Below, piece after piece: positions 1-10,709 of a stretch of DNA of 64,000 nucleotides (position 1 is the first letter of the stretch; each line of letters opens with the position of its first letter). The notes under the pieces were generated by a model. The model made no database searches. It was not told the DNA's origin and was given only the letters and a program-made list of their open reading frames with translations. The position numbers and the translations under genes were made by a program. This DNA is from Enoplolaimus lenunculus. Its lineage: Eukaryota > Nematoda > Enoplea > Enoplida > Thoracostomopsidae. Location: positions 1 to 64,000 of the forward strand of contig JASANG010003033.1 of assembly GCA_030248215.1 (NCBI GenBank), written 5' to 3'.

Positions 1-1075
1 TTTTGTTCTTCAATACCATAAGATATTGGACGTATTGTCTGCGAATATCATATGATATATTATCAAATGTCCGCATGCTTGAGGTAACACATATAAATTG
101 TCCTGTTGAATATGATATGATACTTGAATGTGAAACTTGAATTTTTGAATTATTAAGGTGTGTTTCTAAGCGATTTTGTGTCAGAAACAATTTACAGGCA
201 TGTATTTGGTATTTAAAGACCACCTGGGCCTCTGCTATTCGACTTTCCATTCATTTATCAGCAACAAAAGATTAATACACTGTCCCACTGAATATGGTTA
301 TTCGTTGAAGTTTTGAATATCACATGACATTCGCATAAATGTCCCACAGTATCACGTGACACACCGTCCCTTATACACATTGATTATTTGAGAGCGGCGG
401 TTTGTATGCTATAATGTCATATGATATTCGAGTTTTATCTGTTGACCCGATATAAGAGCCCGAATTTCAACATTGACGTCGAATCGACACGGGACAAACC
501 GTGTCCTGCCTGTCCCCGTTATGAATCCAACATTAGTGTATACTGCGCAAACGATGCAGAAACAAAACGTTTTGAAAAACTTAAGAAATTGTTTGGCTTC
601 CGGAAACATCATTCAAAAAACGTACGATATGTGGCTATCCTGTAATGTGGGGTTCACGTTATAACCGGGGCAGGCGGGACACGGTTTGTCCCATGTTGAT
701 TCGTAGTCAACGTTAAAATTCAGGCTCTATATCAGATCAACAGACAAAACTCGAATGTCATATGACATTAGCTTACAAACCATCGCTCTCAAATGGTCAA
801 TGTGTACTAGGGACGGTATGTCAAATGACTATCATATGATATTCGGTGGGACAGTGTAATTTTCGGGTTCTAATAAATTAATGGAAAGTCGGACGACACT
901 GGTACATGGCCTTAAAATACCAAATACACGCCTGCAACATCGTCTCCAACATAAAATCGCTTAGAACCACAGTTTCAAAATTCTAAAATTCAAATTTCAA
1001 ATTCAATTTGGTGATGATACCTTAAGTATGCAGGCATTAGAAAATGTATCATATGATGTTGAAGAACAAAAGGTG
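1..1075. mobile_element. Large foldback (inverted-repeat) element, cut by the window edge
   Basis: Two arms of about 500 bp face each other around a loop at about 536-655. Matching pieces include TTTTGTTCTTCAA at 1-13 against its complement near 1055-1070, TTCTAAGCGATTTT near 162 against AAAATCGCTTAGAA near 955, and the GGGACA-rich stretches near 490 and 675. Arm identity is imperfect, with small indels. The left arm begins at the first base of the window, so the true left end may lie outside. Short open frames between 409 and 664 fall in the arms or loop and show no protein similarity I recognise. The element is probably a non-autonomous foldback transposon. No target duplication can be checked. 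Confidence 0.8.
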
Positions 1076-2590
1076 GCGCACACAGTTGATAGCAGACAAA
1101 TATGCTTTTTTGAATAACCACGAGTCCCAAGCTGTCCCGGTTATAACGTGAACGCCGCATAAAACATAAAACACAACAAGCCACGCTTCAATCGTTGCCG
1201 TTTTAATATATATACCGTTTAGTTAACGAAAAAAAGTGCCATTACTATATGTGCTAATACATATTGGGTTAGTAACATTGTCAGCCATCAAGTTAATAAT
1301 GAAGAGCTGCAAATTTTAGAATTTGTTATAACTGACACAAAATTCAATCCTGTGGAATTTTTAGACAACTTTAAAGTAGGAATAATACTTACGCTTACTG
1401 TTCAAGGGAAATATCGTTAAAAGGGTAATATATAGTGTATTTCGCTACACAATGACTAATTCATTATGTTTTCATTAAAGTTTTAAAGCTCCCAGACCGC
1501 ACCATACGGTTATTGTTGCTTCAATGAAGCGAACAAAAATTGTTAAAAAAGCTTAAAAATGGTATTAAACGAACAAATGAAGCCGGAAAGCACACAAAAC
1601 GGAGCAAACGAATTTGAGTTCCAAGAACTAATTCTAATGCTACCCCGCTTTGAATTACACTGTCACCACAATACCAGTAAAGCATTTATAACGAAGATAT
1701 TAACCCAATGCATGGACAATATGGCAGTAGTGCCCAATCCTGCATGAAAAACCTTTGTACGCTCTTCCTGAAACAGGTTAATGAGTTGACTACGGGCCTA
1801 TGCTAGGTACCGCAACGACAGAGATTCGATCTCTGGTTTTCGCGCGCCCGAAGAGTAATCCCCAGTTCTCGCGCAATTTTTGCACTGAAGTGTTTGGTAT
1901 TTTTATAAAATTTGCCTTGTTCAATAATTTTGTTTGTGCCTTTGGTACAATATTTAAAGTTTTAACGAACGAGAAATCGAAAATAGGAACCAAAGACCAC
2001 ATTTTTGCAATACTTTACAAAAATTGTCAAAATTAGTAACTATAAATTTAATTTAACTTTTATACAATTTTACTACACCTACAGTGCTAGAGTCTGATTC
2101 GTTCTGCGGCAAAATTTAATAACCTCTGGTTCCGCTATTTTTTTCACTTTTTGGTAGCTAAAATAGTTGCTGTCAGCAGTCGAGACCACAGTTCCAGATT
2201 TTAAAATTGTATAATTCAAATTGTAGCCTGTATTGATCAATTAGTTTTAATTCCTTTTTCAAACCTCTTTTGAAGTAGAATAACAATAGTGTTCGTAGGT
2301 AAATTTTGTCGTATTATCTAACTTGACAACAGTTATGCTCCCTAGGAACCCTGGCTTATAAATAAAGTACCTTTGATTGGTATTTGATATTTATTGTCAT
2401 ATGAGCATTTGGTATTGTGTCCAATGTATTCAGTCACCATATAGAGTCTATTATAAGATTATAATTGCATTGCTATGGTTTGCGGCTGCCTAACATTGAT
2501 TACCGAAGCTTTTTGTATTGCGATTACATTCTGTAACATTAACCAAAAATGTCCTATTTCTGTTTGATCATAAAATGATTATATACTACA
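1076..2590. other. No gene recognised
   Basis: AT-rich DNA. Open frames are short (under 80 codons), overlap on both strands and have no recognisable domain. I see no convincing repeat structure in it. Confidence 0.5.
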
Positions 2591-2591
2591 G

Positions 2592-2670
2592 ATGGTCACC
2601 GGATATCCGGATATTAAAAATATTCGGATATGTATCGAAATGGAACGTGTATCTGGATATCCAAATGCTA
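2592..2670. repeat. Short GGATATCC palindromic cluster
   Basis: Repeated and inverted GGATATCC/CGGATA units form a small palindrome-rich patch (ACCGGATATCCGGATATT and, inverted, CTGGATATCC). It may be the remnant of a small inverted-repeat element. The boundaries are uncertain. Confidence 0.4.
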
Positions 2671-3774
2671 TTGTGTAAAATTTTTTTTAAATATATAATT
2701 TGCATTGTTTCACCATTTTAATGTAGCTGAAACTGACGAAAAGACATGGTTTCTTCAAACTTGAGTTTAAATATTGAACCACATTCCTTCATAAATCCAT
2801 GATGATTTAACATTATGATTTCTTAAAACATGCCAATTAAATACCTTCAGTTGAGCTTCATATTTATCGGAATAATGACTTCGTATTCTTAAATTACCTT
2901 AAAATTAGCCCAGTGAATAATTTGCGTCGAATACGCGCCGTCAAGTACTAAATTTATTACCTTTGCTAGAAACAATATCTACTTATACATATACCAAGTC
3001 GCGTCACAATATTACATGCTGGGTGTCATATTAAATTCTGTTCGCTCTTGATTTAATAAGACGCCAAGCCTGAGTAAGATGCTAATCAGTAGAAGGCTAG
3101 TTTGCAAATATGGCAATCTGTAAAGGACCCAGTTGAATTTCCCATGACATAGAACCTATGAGTTTATAACTTTTGAATTCAAACCCTACACACTCAGCAA
3201 CTGTTTTCTCATACACCAAAACAGCCCAGAAATACTTTATCAGCGATTTTAGCTTTTTAAATAATGAACAGCTTAGTGTGGGTTAGGGGGCGACTACCCC
3301 ATCCTGCTTAGTGTCCATTCAAAATTCGAAACCGCATCCTCCCCCCGGAGAGAAAAAACCCAAAAGTGATTCAAAAAGTTTGGTTGTTGCAGAAATCGTT
3401 TCCTCCTACATTTGTGTCGTGAAATTAGTAGTAAATTAGGTGTGCTAAAACTGTCATCAGCGCAAAATGTGACGCAATTCAACTGACCGCGTCGCTTTTG
3501 CACAATAATTACCTGAAAAATACAGATTTGTTAACTGTCAAAAATAGGTACATTTTCGGTTCCGCAGTACATATTACAAAAAGTGAAAGTATATATTCAA
3601 GTCTTAAAAAATTGAAATTTGATTGAAATTATAAGGAGAAATTGCTAGCAACCAAATCGGTATTATGTTCTGAAATAAGACTAGAGCGGGTCCTGAAGAT
3701 TTGGACCAATATTTCTTTAACAACTTAACAACCAAATCATATTCGTAAAATAAGAGTCCTCAGCGTAATATATA
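2671..3774. other. No gene recognised
   Basis: AT-rich sequence with no long open frame and no clear repeat match elsewhere in the window. The 69-codon minus-strand frame at 3294-3503 has no recognisable features. Confidence 0.45.
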
Positions 3775-3949
3775 CAGTGGCGGATCCAGGATCTCAAAAC
3801 GGTGGGGCCAAAACTTCGCAGGTAATAAACTTATTTTTGACCCACACACAAACCGCGAACTATTGTCACAAAATTGCTAAGTATATAATTTTTGTCGAGA
3901 TGGAGTTGGGGGGCCACGGTCGGGGTGGCCCCCCATGGATCCGCCATTG
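3775..3949 (+). mobile_element. hAT-like MITE (CAGTGGCGG family), copy 1
   Basis: A 175-bp element starts CAGTGGCGGATCC and ends GGATCCGCCATTG, so it has short terminal inverted repeats. It is flanked on both sides by the exact 8-bp duplication AATATATA (3767-3774 and 3950-3957). An 8-bp duplication with CAGTG-like termini fits the hAT superfamily. A second copy lies at 35482-35653. It has no coding capacity. Confidence 0.88.
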
Positions 3950-4084
3950 AATATATACAAGTGTAAAACAAAGCTTTGCCTAAGCCCAAGCAAACAAATG
4001 GTGTAAAATTTATGGCATCTCACAGTACCAGACCTTAAACTAACAACCAGCTTGCTAAATTTTAACAAAACACTCGCTTGTGTA

Positions 4085-4137
4085 GTCCGAAAAGCCTATT
4101 TCGGGGATAGTCAATTTGACTTACCATTTTTGCAGTG
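4085..4137. mobile_element. Half copy of the palindromic TA-flanked MITE found at 23937-24138
   Basis: The sequence AAAAGCCTATTTCGG followed by CAATTTGACTTACC and TTTTTGCAGTGTA matches the right arm of the 202-bp palindrome at 23937-24138. The left arm is missing. Confidence 0.7.
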
Positions 4138-4202
4138 TACACTCGCTGGACTACAATTTTACTTTAGATAAATATAATTCACCTGAAATGAAATACTCAA
4201 GA

Positions 4203-4500
4203 ACGGGCATAAAACAGTTTAGAAGTGAGGTGCGCCGTGTACCATCTGCCCTGGTTGCAGCGTATTTAGATTGCATACGATTTTATCTAAAATATGAACT
4301 GGTTTTCCATCATTTTGCAACTTTTGTGTGAAACTGTTTTTGGCAACGGTGTCCTTACAGCTATTAAGCACGAGCGTGGGACCGGACAACTTGAGAATAA
4401 ACACCGAGAAATTCTGCACATACTTCTACGTTGGGGATCTTAGCTTGAAGTTTGTGAGTAGCCTGCACCCCAGTCTGCACCGGCACTGCCTACAGGACTC
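4203..4500. repeat. Interspersed repeat family C, copy 1
   Basis: The stretch with TCTAAAATATGAACTG, CCATTTTGCAACTTTTG and the segment reading GACAACTTGAGA matches 35375-35905, where the second copy is split by a hAT-like insertion. The open frame that starts at 4328 lies in this repeat and runs on into unrelated DNA. I do not treat it as a gene. Confidence 0.65.
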
Positions 4501-4582
4501 AATTAAAAAAAGGTTTTATATGCAATTAAGCTTGGATTTTAAAAAGTGTGTTTTTCCGCCTTCTGTTATATATTTTTTGAGC

Positions 4583-4690
4583 CCTTGTGACCCGAATACG
4601 AGGGGGAGTGACATGCATAAATTTTGTCTCTCCAGACGAAACCGCCTGTTATTCGGTTACGGACTGTTTTATTTATTCATTATTCAACAC
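4583..4690. mobile_element. Fragment of the Tc1/mariner-like MITE (family A)
   Basis: GTGACCCGAATACGAGGGGG at the left and TTATTCGGTTACGGACTG further on match the terminal region of the family at 28951-29426 and 60501-60903. Most of the element is absent. Confidence 0.6.
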
Positions 4691-4974
4691 TTGTATATAA
4701 TTGAAGACGACACCCTTTTTTTTGCATTTTTCCTTTTGGCAGAAGTAACTTGCTCTGAAGTATTTTGTCGCTTTGCATGGCCGTTAATCTTTTTTCTACA
4801 TTTATTATAAGTTTCTGATTGTTGTCTGAGTATCTATTACATATCTAAGCAGTCTATGCCATTCTTCCGCTTTGGCCGCTTTTATGGACTCTAAATAAAT
4901 CTTTGGACTCCATCCACAAGCAAACTCAAATTGGGGATGAGTCCTGTTAATGTCGATTGGAACTTAAAAGGCCA

Positions 4975-5125
4975 GTAGTCAGTTCACCTGGCAAGGGGCG
5001 GCGGCGAAAAGCTTTTCAGGAGGAGCCTAAAAGGGTTTTCCATGACTTACAAGTAAGGTTGAAAGCTTTCTAGGGGTGTCAAAAAATTTTCAGGGAGGGG
5101 ACTGAGACCCCCCCTGGCCCCCGCT
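4975..5125. mobile_element. Short interspersed element, family D
   Basis: A 150-bp repeat with a GCCAG...CACCTxGCAAGG end, a core reading ATGACTTACAAGTAAGGTTGAA and a C-rich tail. Relatives sit at 12308-12455, 24786-24900, 27455-27625, 41770-41945, 42385-42500, 49500-49645, 51478-51645 and 53640-53805, in both orientations. It is non-coding. Confidence 0.65.
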
Positions 5126-5531
5126 TCAAATTTCAAACAAAAATATCGAACAGTTCTGTTCAATTCTGAAAGTGAACAAGTGCTAAAAATTAAAAACGAA
5201 ACCTCTTAGATTTTAATTATCTTCGGTTAACTTCTGAAATTCTGAAACTTGTTAGGAAAAAACGTATTTTTAGTACAAACTTAATAAACATCTTATGAAT
5301 GTAAAAGACGTTTTGTAGCTAAAGTTCGAACGTTTGTGATTATTGGTTGTATTTTGTTCAATAAACAAGCGCAAGTATGAATCAAGCAAGACCGGAAGTC
5401 AAAATGACTCGAATGAACAAGCTGATAAAAGGCAATTTGACCGAAGTCGAGGTACGCAATTTTAGGTGATAACTATTGTAAATTTGTCTCGGTATTTATG
5501 ATTAAAACCATTGTTCTGAAAAGTTCGCATG
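5126..5531. other. No gene recognised
   Basis: AT-rich sequence without an open frame above about 60 codons and without an evident repeat. Confidence 0.4.
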
Positions 5532-5606
5532 GCTGCGAAGCACATTGGTTAGGCGGCAAAAATGTAATTCGTACGTCGTAGGTTCGAAACCCACAGCAAT
5601 CGCAGC
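5532..5606 (+). repeat. tRNA-like SINE head or tRNA pseudogene
   Basis: GCTGCGA at the start pairs perfectly with TCGCAGC at the end (7-bp acceptor-like stem, 75 nt apart). A D-arm-like ATTGGTTAGG and a B-box-like GGTTCGAAACC lie between. The anticodon arm is degenerate. Related sequences with the wording TAATCCGTACGCCGTAGG occur near 43650 and 43790, where the loop reads as Thr(GGT). A tRNA-derived SINE is the likeliest explanation. Confidence 0.5.
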
Positions 5607-6052
5607 AACATTTTCCATAGCTTATGTGACTAGAACGGCGTAGCTACCTATTTTTCAACGTTGCTTCTTGTACAACAGCTTGAAAGTAAATAGTGCTATA
5701 TTACATTCTAAAGTAATGTTCTGATTCTGAGCATCGCCCCGACATATCAGACATAAACGCTTCGACTCGAGTGAATTTCAAATGCACACGGCTACATCAA
5801 TATTTTGAAATGTCAAATGCAAATTTATTTCAGTTTAGTGCACCAAAATAAACTGTTTGTAACGTGCGCTTCCTTTTTGTGACAAATAAATCATTGATAA
5901 AAACACTCGCGCTGTGTTCATATTTTGGCATAAATCTCCCACGGTTTTAATATTGGAGTTTTTTGAAAACCTGTTAAGATATTCCTGTGCTGTACCTTAT
6001 GTAATGGCGGAACCGTGGTTCTTAGTATCAACCCTTCACAGCTTTTCAGCTA

Positions 6053-6299
6053 CACTCAAAATAATATTTCTGATATTTAAGAAACAATTTCTTACATTTG
6101 AGAAATACGCTTAGCAAGGTGCACTTGAAAAGTATTTCTGTTATAACAGAAATGTTTTCAAAAAACGTTCTGAAATAAAGTCTGAAAATAAACATTTTCC
6201 AGATATTTTTAGAAAAATTGTCTTAAATATCAGCAAAACTTTTCAGATTTGCCACAGAAAACACTTTTCTGAATAAATTCAGAAATACTTTTTTGTGCG
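6053..6299. mobile_element. 247-bp TA-flanked MITE
   Basis: The ends CACTCAAAATAATATTTCTG and CAGAAATACTTTTTTGTGCG are imperfect inverted repeats, and both sides carry TA. The interior is rich in TTTCTGA/TCAGAAA motifs. The TA duplication suggests the Tc1/mariner group. It is non-coding. Confidence 0.65.
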
Positions 6300-6679
6300 T
6301 ATATCATATTCTGCTAATGTAATTACTAAATTGGATGTACGTCTTCTGCAAGTTACAGTTTCGTAACATCTTTTACATAAGCTGCGATATAGTAGGTACA
6401 GCTTAATTTTGAGATATAAAACAATTTAAACAGCTATGTGGATTTTTTCAGTTCAGAGCAATGGTATCAAAAACTCTGCTTTACCGTTCCAAAACTGGCT
6501 TGACGTTTGCCTAATTAGCCAAACCGTAGGACGTTGTGTATACGCATACCACAGTTTGTTAGGTGTAAACGATGATTTAGGGTTCGGTCAAACGAATTGT
6601 TTTCCAAACTGGTTACTTTCGTAAAAATTTACGACATAATAATTTGTCCATGTAGTCGTAATTGATGGCTCTAACATTG

Positions 6680-6891
6680 TTATGCAAATTCCACAATATC
6701 ATGCGTATACCAGGTGACTTTTGAAGATGTAGTGTGATGGACACTGAAGCTTTTTTGCCTTCAGTGTGTTACATACTGAAACTTTTTAGCTTCAGCGTGT
6801 AGCACACAGAAGCTTTTTTGGTTTCAGTGTTCATCACACTATCGTCTCAAAAGTCACCTAGTGTACGCATGATATTGTGGAACTTGCATAA
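6680..6891. mobile_element. Foldback element with three nested hairpins
   Basis: The outer arms (TTATGCAAATTCCACAATAT at 6680 against its complement ending at 6891) pair over about 60 bp and continue through AGGTGACTTTTGA. Inside are three small hairpins built on CACTGAAGC-TTTTTT-GCTTCAGTG-like units, at about 6742-6768, 6772-6802 and 6803-6830. Confidence 0.8.
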
Positions 6892-7142
6892 TACACTTTT
6901 ACATAAAATTCAATAAAAGCAATTTCGTTTTCAGCGCGTTGATTCAGCATACAACAAGACTGCTGTTGGAAGGACCAAAATTTGCAACGCCGGTGACGGA
7001 AAATGCCCGAAAAATAAACTCGGCGCCGAACGAAACGAATTTAGTAAAACTAAAAAGTAAACAAACTTCATTGAAACTTTTAAGCTTTACAAAGATCGTA
7101 TGCTCTTAGGTTGGTATAATAGTCTTGTAAGTTTGAAATCTG

Positions 7143-7355
7143 GGCCCGTATAAAGATCAGGGGCGGAACGTTTTTCTGTTTGTCTAGAAAAGAGTCAGCT
7201 TAATCTTTAGACTAATTTTTTGCTTGGCTTAGGCTTGGGGTTTGGCTTATGCTTAGGAATATGGCCATTCTTACGCTTGGGCTTAGGCTTAAACTTAAGC
7301 TTAGGCTTAGGAATATGCTAACAATACTGTTCTGCTCATATTCTTTACATTGACT
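7143..7355 (+). mobile_element. hAT-like MITE with TTAGGC core (subfamily 1)
   Basis: The element starts GGCCCGTATAAAGATCAGGG and ends in the complementary ATTCTTTACATTGACT. It is flanked by an exact 8-bp duplication, GAAATCTG (7135-7142 and 7356-7363). The interior has the shared AAGCTT/AGACTAATTTTTTGCTT block, then degenerate GCTTAGGCTTAGG-type repeats, then AGGAATATGCT. The 8-bp duplication points to hAT or another 8-bp-duplicating superfamily (P, Merlin). It is non-coding. Confidence 0.88.
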
Positions 7356-7654
7356 GAAATCTGTGAGTCAAAAACTACAAAATTTATATTTATAACGTCT
7401 ATTTCCAGTTGATGATATGTGTTATAACTTTGAAATCCAATTAGTGATAATTTACGAATTTCATAGCATTTTTTCCAGCCGGTGGAAGCTTTTGTATTTT
7501 GTTATCTGTTTGTAAAAATGTGTTAAATTCCTTAATTTAAAACAATATTTCTTAAATCGTATCAAACTGGTGATAGGTGCTATACCTAAATTAAAACACT
7601 GCACCCAGTTAAGAGTACATTTATATTACACAACATGTCTCATTTGTATTCGAT

Positions 7655-7860
7655 TAGGCCGCCGATGTAAAGATCAGTGGCGGAACGTTTTCTGCGGGAC
7701 AGCAATCGAGTAAGCTTAAGCTTTTGACTATGCTTTGCTTTAGATTAGGTTTAAGCTTATGTATATAAGCTCATTTTTACACTTATCCTTAGGCTTACGC
7801 TTCAGAATATGCTTATATAATTGATACGGCACCGTTTTATATATTAGCCGATTATTCGGC
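7655..7860 (+). mobile_element. Degraded hAT-like MITE (subfamily 1)
   Basis: It starts near GATGTAAAGATCAGTGGCGG, carries the AAGCTTAAGCTTTTGACTA block and ends with GAATATGCTTATATAATTGA. The right terminus is eroded (GGCACCGTTTTATATATTAG). Confidence 0.6.
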
Positions 7861-7955
7861 GACCAAGTATTTGTGTATTTGACTTTTACGATCAAATCCT
7901 CGTGATATGTCAAAAACAGTTTAAGAGTACACATGTCTAAATGGTATTATATTTC

Positions 7956-8151
7956 TGGCCCATGTTACTTTAAGGGGCGTCCAGGTTTCTGCTGGGTCCA
8001 TAAAAGAGTACATTTACATTCTAGATTACATTTTTTGCTTAGGCTTAGGCTTAGGCTTAGGCTTAGGCTTAGGAAAATATTTTTGCCATGGTTAGGCTTA
8101 TGCTTAGGAATACGTTTAATCTACTGTTAAGCCCTTAAAGTAACGTTGGCC
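7956..8151 (+). mobile_element. hAT-like MITE (subfamily 2) with TTAGGC array
   Basis: The termini GGCCCATGTTACTTTAAGGG and CCCTTAAAGTAACGTTGGCC are inverted repeats. The flanks TATATTTC and TATCTTTC agree at 7 of 8 positions. The interior contains a perfect run of TTAGGC units at about 8039-8070. An open frame across the repeat (Leu-Arg repeats) is only the array translated. Confidence 0.82.
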
Positions 8152-8319
8152 TATCTTTCATAAAGCTGTGTTGATATCTAAAAGATTTTTCTTATGAATA
8201 TAAACTTGGGTACAGTTGTCATTTCAATAAAATTCTTTGCATTTCAAAAAATATGACCGAATTTTGTTGCGTTTAGTTTCAGTATTTGCTATAAAGCTTA
8301 ACGTTCGACTATCTTTTGA

Positions 8320-8445
8320 ACGGACCATGTTATTTTCGGGACCGTGCCATTTTTCGGTGGACTGTAAAAAGCAGACTTAGATTTAGGCTTAGGCTTAGGC
8401 TTAAGCTTTGGCTTAGGCTTAGGCGTAGGAATACACTTTTTAATG
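8320..8445 (+). mobile_element. Degraded TTAGGC-containing MITE
   Basis: A GGACCATGTTATTTT left end is followed by a TTTAGGCTTAGGCTTAGGC stretch and GGAATACACTTTTTAA. The right terminus is not preserved. Confidence 0.55.
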
Positions 8446-8744
8446 GTTTTTCAACAGTAGGTTTAACACCAAGGTAGTGGTTTTAGTACTGCATTTTGCG
8501 GGGATCAAACTTCTTTTTATAATTTTGTGCACGAGACAGTTCTGTTGCACTCCAGAATTTGGGAAATTATTCTAAGGCCATGGAAGAGTGTCGTTTTTTT
8601 CGTTCGTTAGAACTTCTCGAAGGAACATATTCGTTAATTGCCGGCTGGTATGTTAACGATGTTTTTAGATTTTTATGATTTGCCCTAGTGCTCAGGGACA
8701 TGAGGACGAGTTTTTGTCCTGAGATGTCAAACAGGATGTCAGCA

Positions 8745-9153
8745 GAGCCCATGTAAAGACCAGGGACTGAACGTTTTTCTGTGGACTGCCAAAAGCTTAA
8801 GCTTTAGACTATTGTTTTGCGTTGGCTTAACCCTTTCTTACATGAATATTTTCTATTTCCCCTGAGACCTACATTTATGCTAGGATTCGAACTCCAGTGA
8901 CTGGAGTGGGAGGCGTATACCATCACCACTCAGCTATAGGAGTTTGACGCTCGAGCCCGAGGGGCTCTCACGTCTTGTGGTGATTTAGTACTACGTATAC
9001 GTGTTGCAATTGTTAAACACGGTGCGATATATACTATTTAACGTATATACCCTGTGCTGAGTTGCCTACAGGCAACTCAATGTGAGAAGGAGTTAAGCTT
9101 AGGTATAAGCTCATTACGCTTTAGGCTCGCCTTGTTCTATACCTACATTGGCC
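8745..9153 (+). mobile_element. hAT-like MITE (subfamily 1) split by a TTAA element
   Basis: The left half (8745-8826) begins AGCCCATGTAAAGACCAGGG and holds the AAGCTTAAGCTTTAGACTA block. The right half (9097-9153) holds AAGCTTAGGTATAAGCTCAT and ends CTACATTGGCC. The gap is filled exactly by the 262-bp TTAA-flanked element described separately. Confidence 0.75.
8831..9092. mobile_element. TTAA-flanked MITE carrying a tRNA-like segment
   Basis: Both flanks are TTAA (8827-8830, 9093-9096). The ends CCCTTTCTTACAT and ATGTGAGAAGGAG are imperfect inverted repeats. Inside, on the minus strand at about 8878-8955, lie an A-box-like TATAGCTGAGTGGTGATGG and a B-box-like GGAGTTCGAATCC with a Gly(CCC)-like loop. 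A hairpin GAGTTGCC-TACA-GGCAACTC lies near 9058-9077. TTAA is the signature of piggyBac/Kolobok-type insertion. Related fragments occur near 15840, 33300-33440, 40170-40260, 59020-59080 and 62400-62521. Confidence 0.75.
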
Positions 9154-9400
9154 CCAGTATGTAACCTCATAATGAAGGGGCCATCAAATCGCATCAGACA
9201 TTTTGTCATTGCTCTGCAACCAAGAGTCAAACATGAAATAAAGTAGCTTAACAATCTCGCGAGTGAAACGAACGAAAACTCAGCGTAATTTTTGCTTTAA
9301 CTCTTATTCCCGCGTCTCTTATTTACGTTACAGAATACACTAAACAACATAGAACTGTTTAAATATATATTCATGTGTCAATATGTATCAGAACGATATT

Positions 9401-9406
9401 TTTATT
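9401..9406 (-). promoter_or_regulatory. Possible polyadenylation signal of the prohormone gene
   Basis: The minus strand reads AATAAA about 385 nt downstream of the predicted stop at 9790. No other evidence supports its use. Confidence 0.3.
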
Positions 9407-9789
9407 TGTATGAACGACTATAGCCAAAATGTTCACCATGCATAGTCACCATACACCGTACACAACAATTCAAAACGGTACTTCCCGAAACAGTTATAAA
9501 AATAATAAAATTTCACATTAGCTAAGTAGGCCCTAAGACGCTAGCTAAGCCGCAATTTAACCAAAAAGACAGTTTGCAAAATTGAGGGACACCTTTCCAA
9601 TAAAATGTTTCCTTTCTGTGTCTTGGTTTGGAGGGCAAAAAACGTTGACGCCTAAAAATAAGATGGAAGGATGTGTTTTGCCGTTGAAGTACAAAATTTT
9701 ACAATTTAATAGAATGTGTAACGTCTTTGATAAAGGTTTTAACGTTATTACTGAAACACGGGATTCAGCTTTTGTTCGGCGTTTAAAAT

Positions 9790-9839
9790 TCAGTGAAATG
9801 TATTGAAATATTCGCAACCATTATCTGTTTGACATCCAG
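9790..9839 (-). CDS. Vasopressin/oxytocin-type prohormone, exon 3 (neurophysin C-terminus)
   Basis: The exon follows the acceptor TTGTTTTGTTTCAG. It completes the codon left open by exon 2 and then reads GCQTDNGCEYFNTFH and a stop. The Cys-x5-Cys spacing and the acidic and aromatic residues after the last cysteine match the neurophysin C-terminus of known precursors. It supplies cysteines 13 and 14, which exon 2 lacks. The exon is only 50 nt long (2 + 48), and its phase fits exon 2 exactly. It was found by searching the minus strand for two cysteine codons 18 nt apart. No glycopeptide (copeptin-like) extension follows. Confidence 0.88.
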
Positions 9840-10709
9840 CTGAAACAAAACAATTCACATTTACCGATATTAGCTACGTATGCGTATTAGTTTTAAGTCA
9901 AAATATTTATGTAAGAGATGCACGCTGTAGTGCCGGAGGCACAGGTACGGAATACGTACCCTCGTTGAAATTTAGTAAAAAGTTGTATATTTTGTACATC
10001 TCAACGCATTGAATTCAGCGGTACCACTTTTAGCTATGGCTGCAGGGCCCTTGGTTCAAAGTTTTAACCGCCTACAGAATTTGTTCAGTGAATAAATTAG
10101 GTAACGCTTACATTTTACGAAAATACAAATTATAGATACTTTCTCCTACAAATCTGAGCGTATTCGTGCTATAATTTCAAAGTCCATAACTTTTGAAACG
10201 TTTCCCATACAGTTATAAGATTGAAACCGTTAAACTTGGCTCGTCGAGATCTATAAGAAAGGCAATGGTTCACTTTTCATTGAATTCCTAGCGGGGTCCA
10301 CATTTTGTATCCAGGCCAGTGCCAGGTGCACTTGACAAGAGATGATATTCAGCACATTTTTGGGTTTACTAATTTTACTAAAGCCAAATCAATTTTTCTC
10401 CTTGTTTCATACCAATTATAATTTTTTGCTTTATTAGATATTGCCTCAAGTTGTTAAAAAATTGAAGCCATGGCTGTGGTGCTCAGCCCTAACTTACGGT
10501 ATAATAAGTAAACTTGGCGCATATGCCATACTCGTCCCACCCGTTTCGGGACCCCTTTTTGCAACGAACACCAATAAGTCGCAACTGAATTTATACAATT
10601 GTTTACGGAAATAAAATATGCGGCGTCTCTTTTTACCGAGATTACAATTCGTTTGAACCCCCAGTTCAATTTTTAGTATACGTTTGAAATTTTAAGTTAA
10701 TTTGAGAAT

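Noticed and set aside
4328-4810. 160-codon plus-strand open frame
   Set aside because: It starts in repeat family C, runs through a family A fragment and has no recognisable domain.
8039-8070. TTAGGC run as a telomere or proof of a nematode genome
   Set aside because: Every well-preserved run lies between the inverted ends of a MITE; the other, degraded patches lack ends but show nothing telomeric. They are mobile sequence, not chromosome ends.
9930-9965. Alternative exon 3 of the prohormone (VCASGTTAC on the minus strand)
   Set aside because: It has six residues between the cysteines where neurophysin has five, and its upstream acceptor is poor. The exon at 9790-9839 fits spacing, phase and stop.
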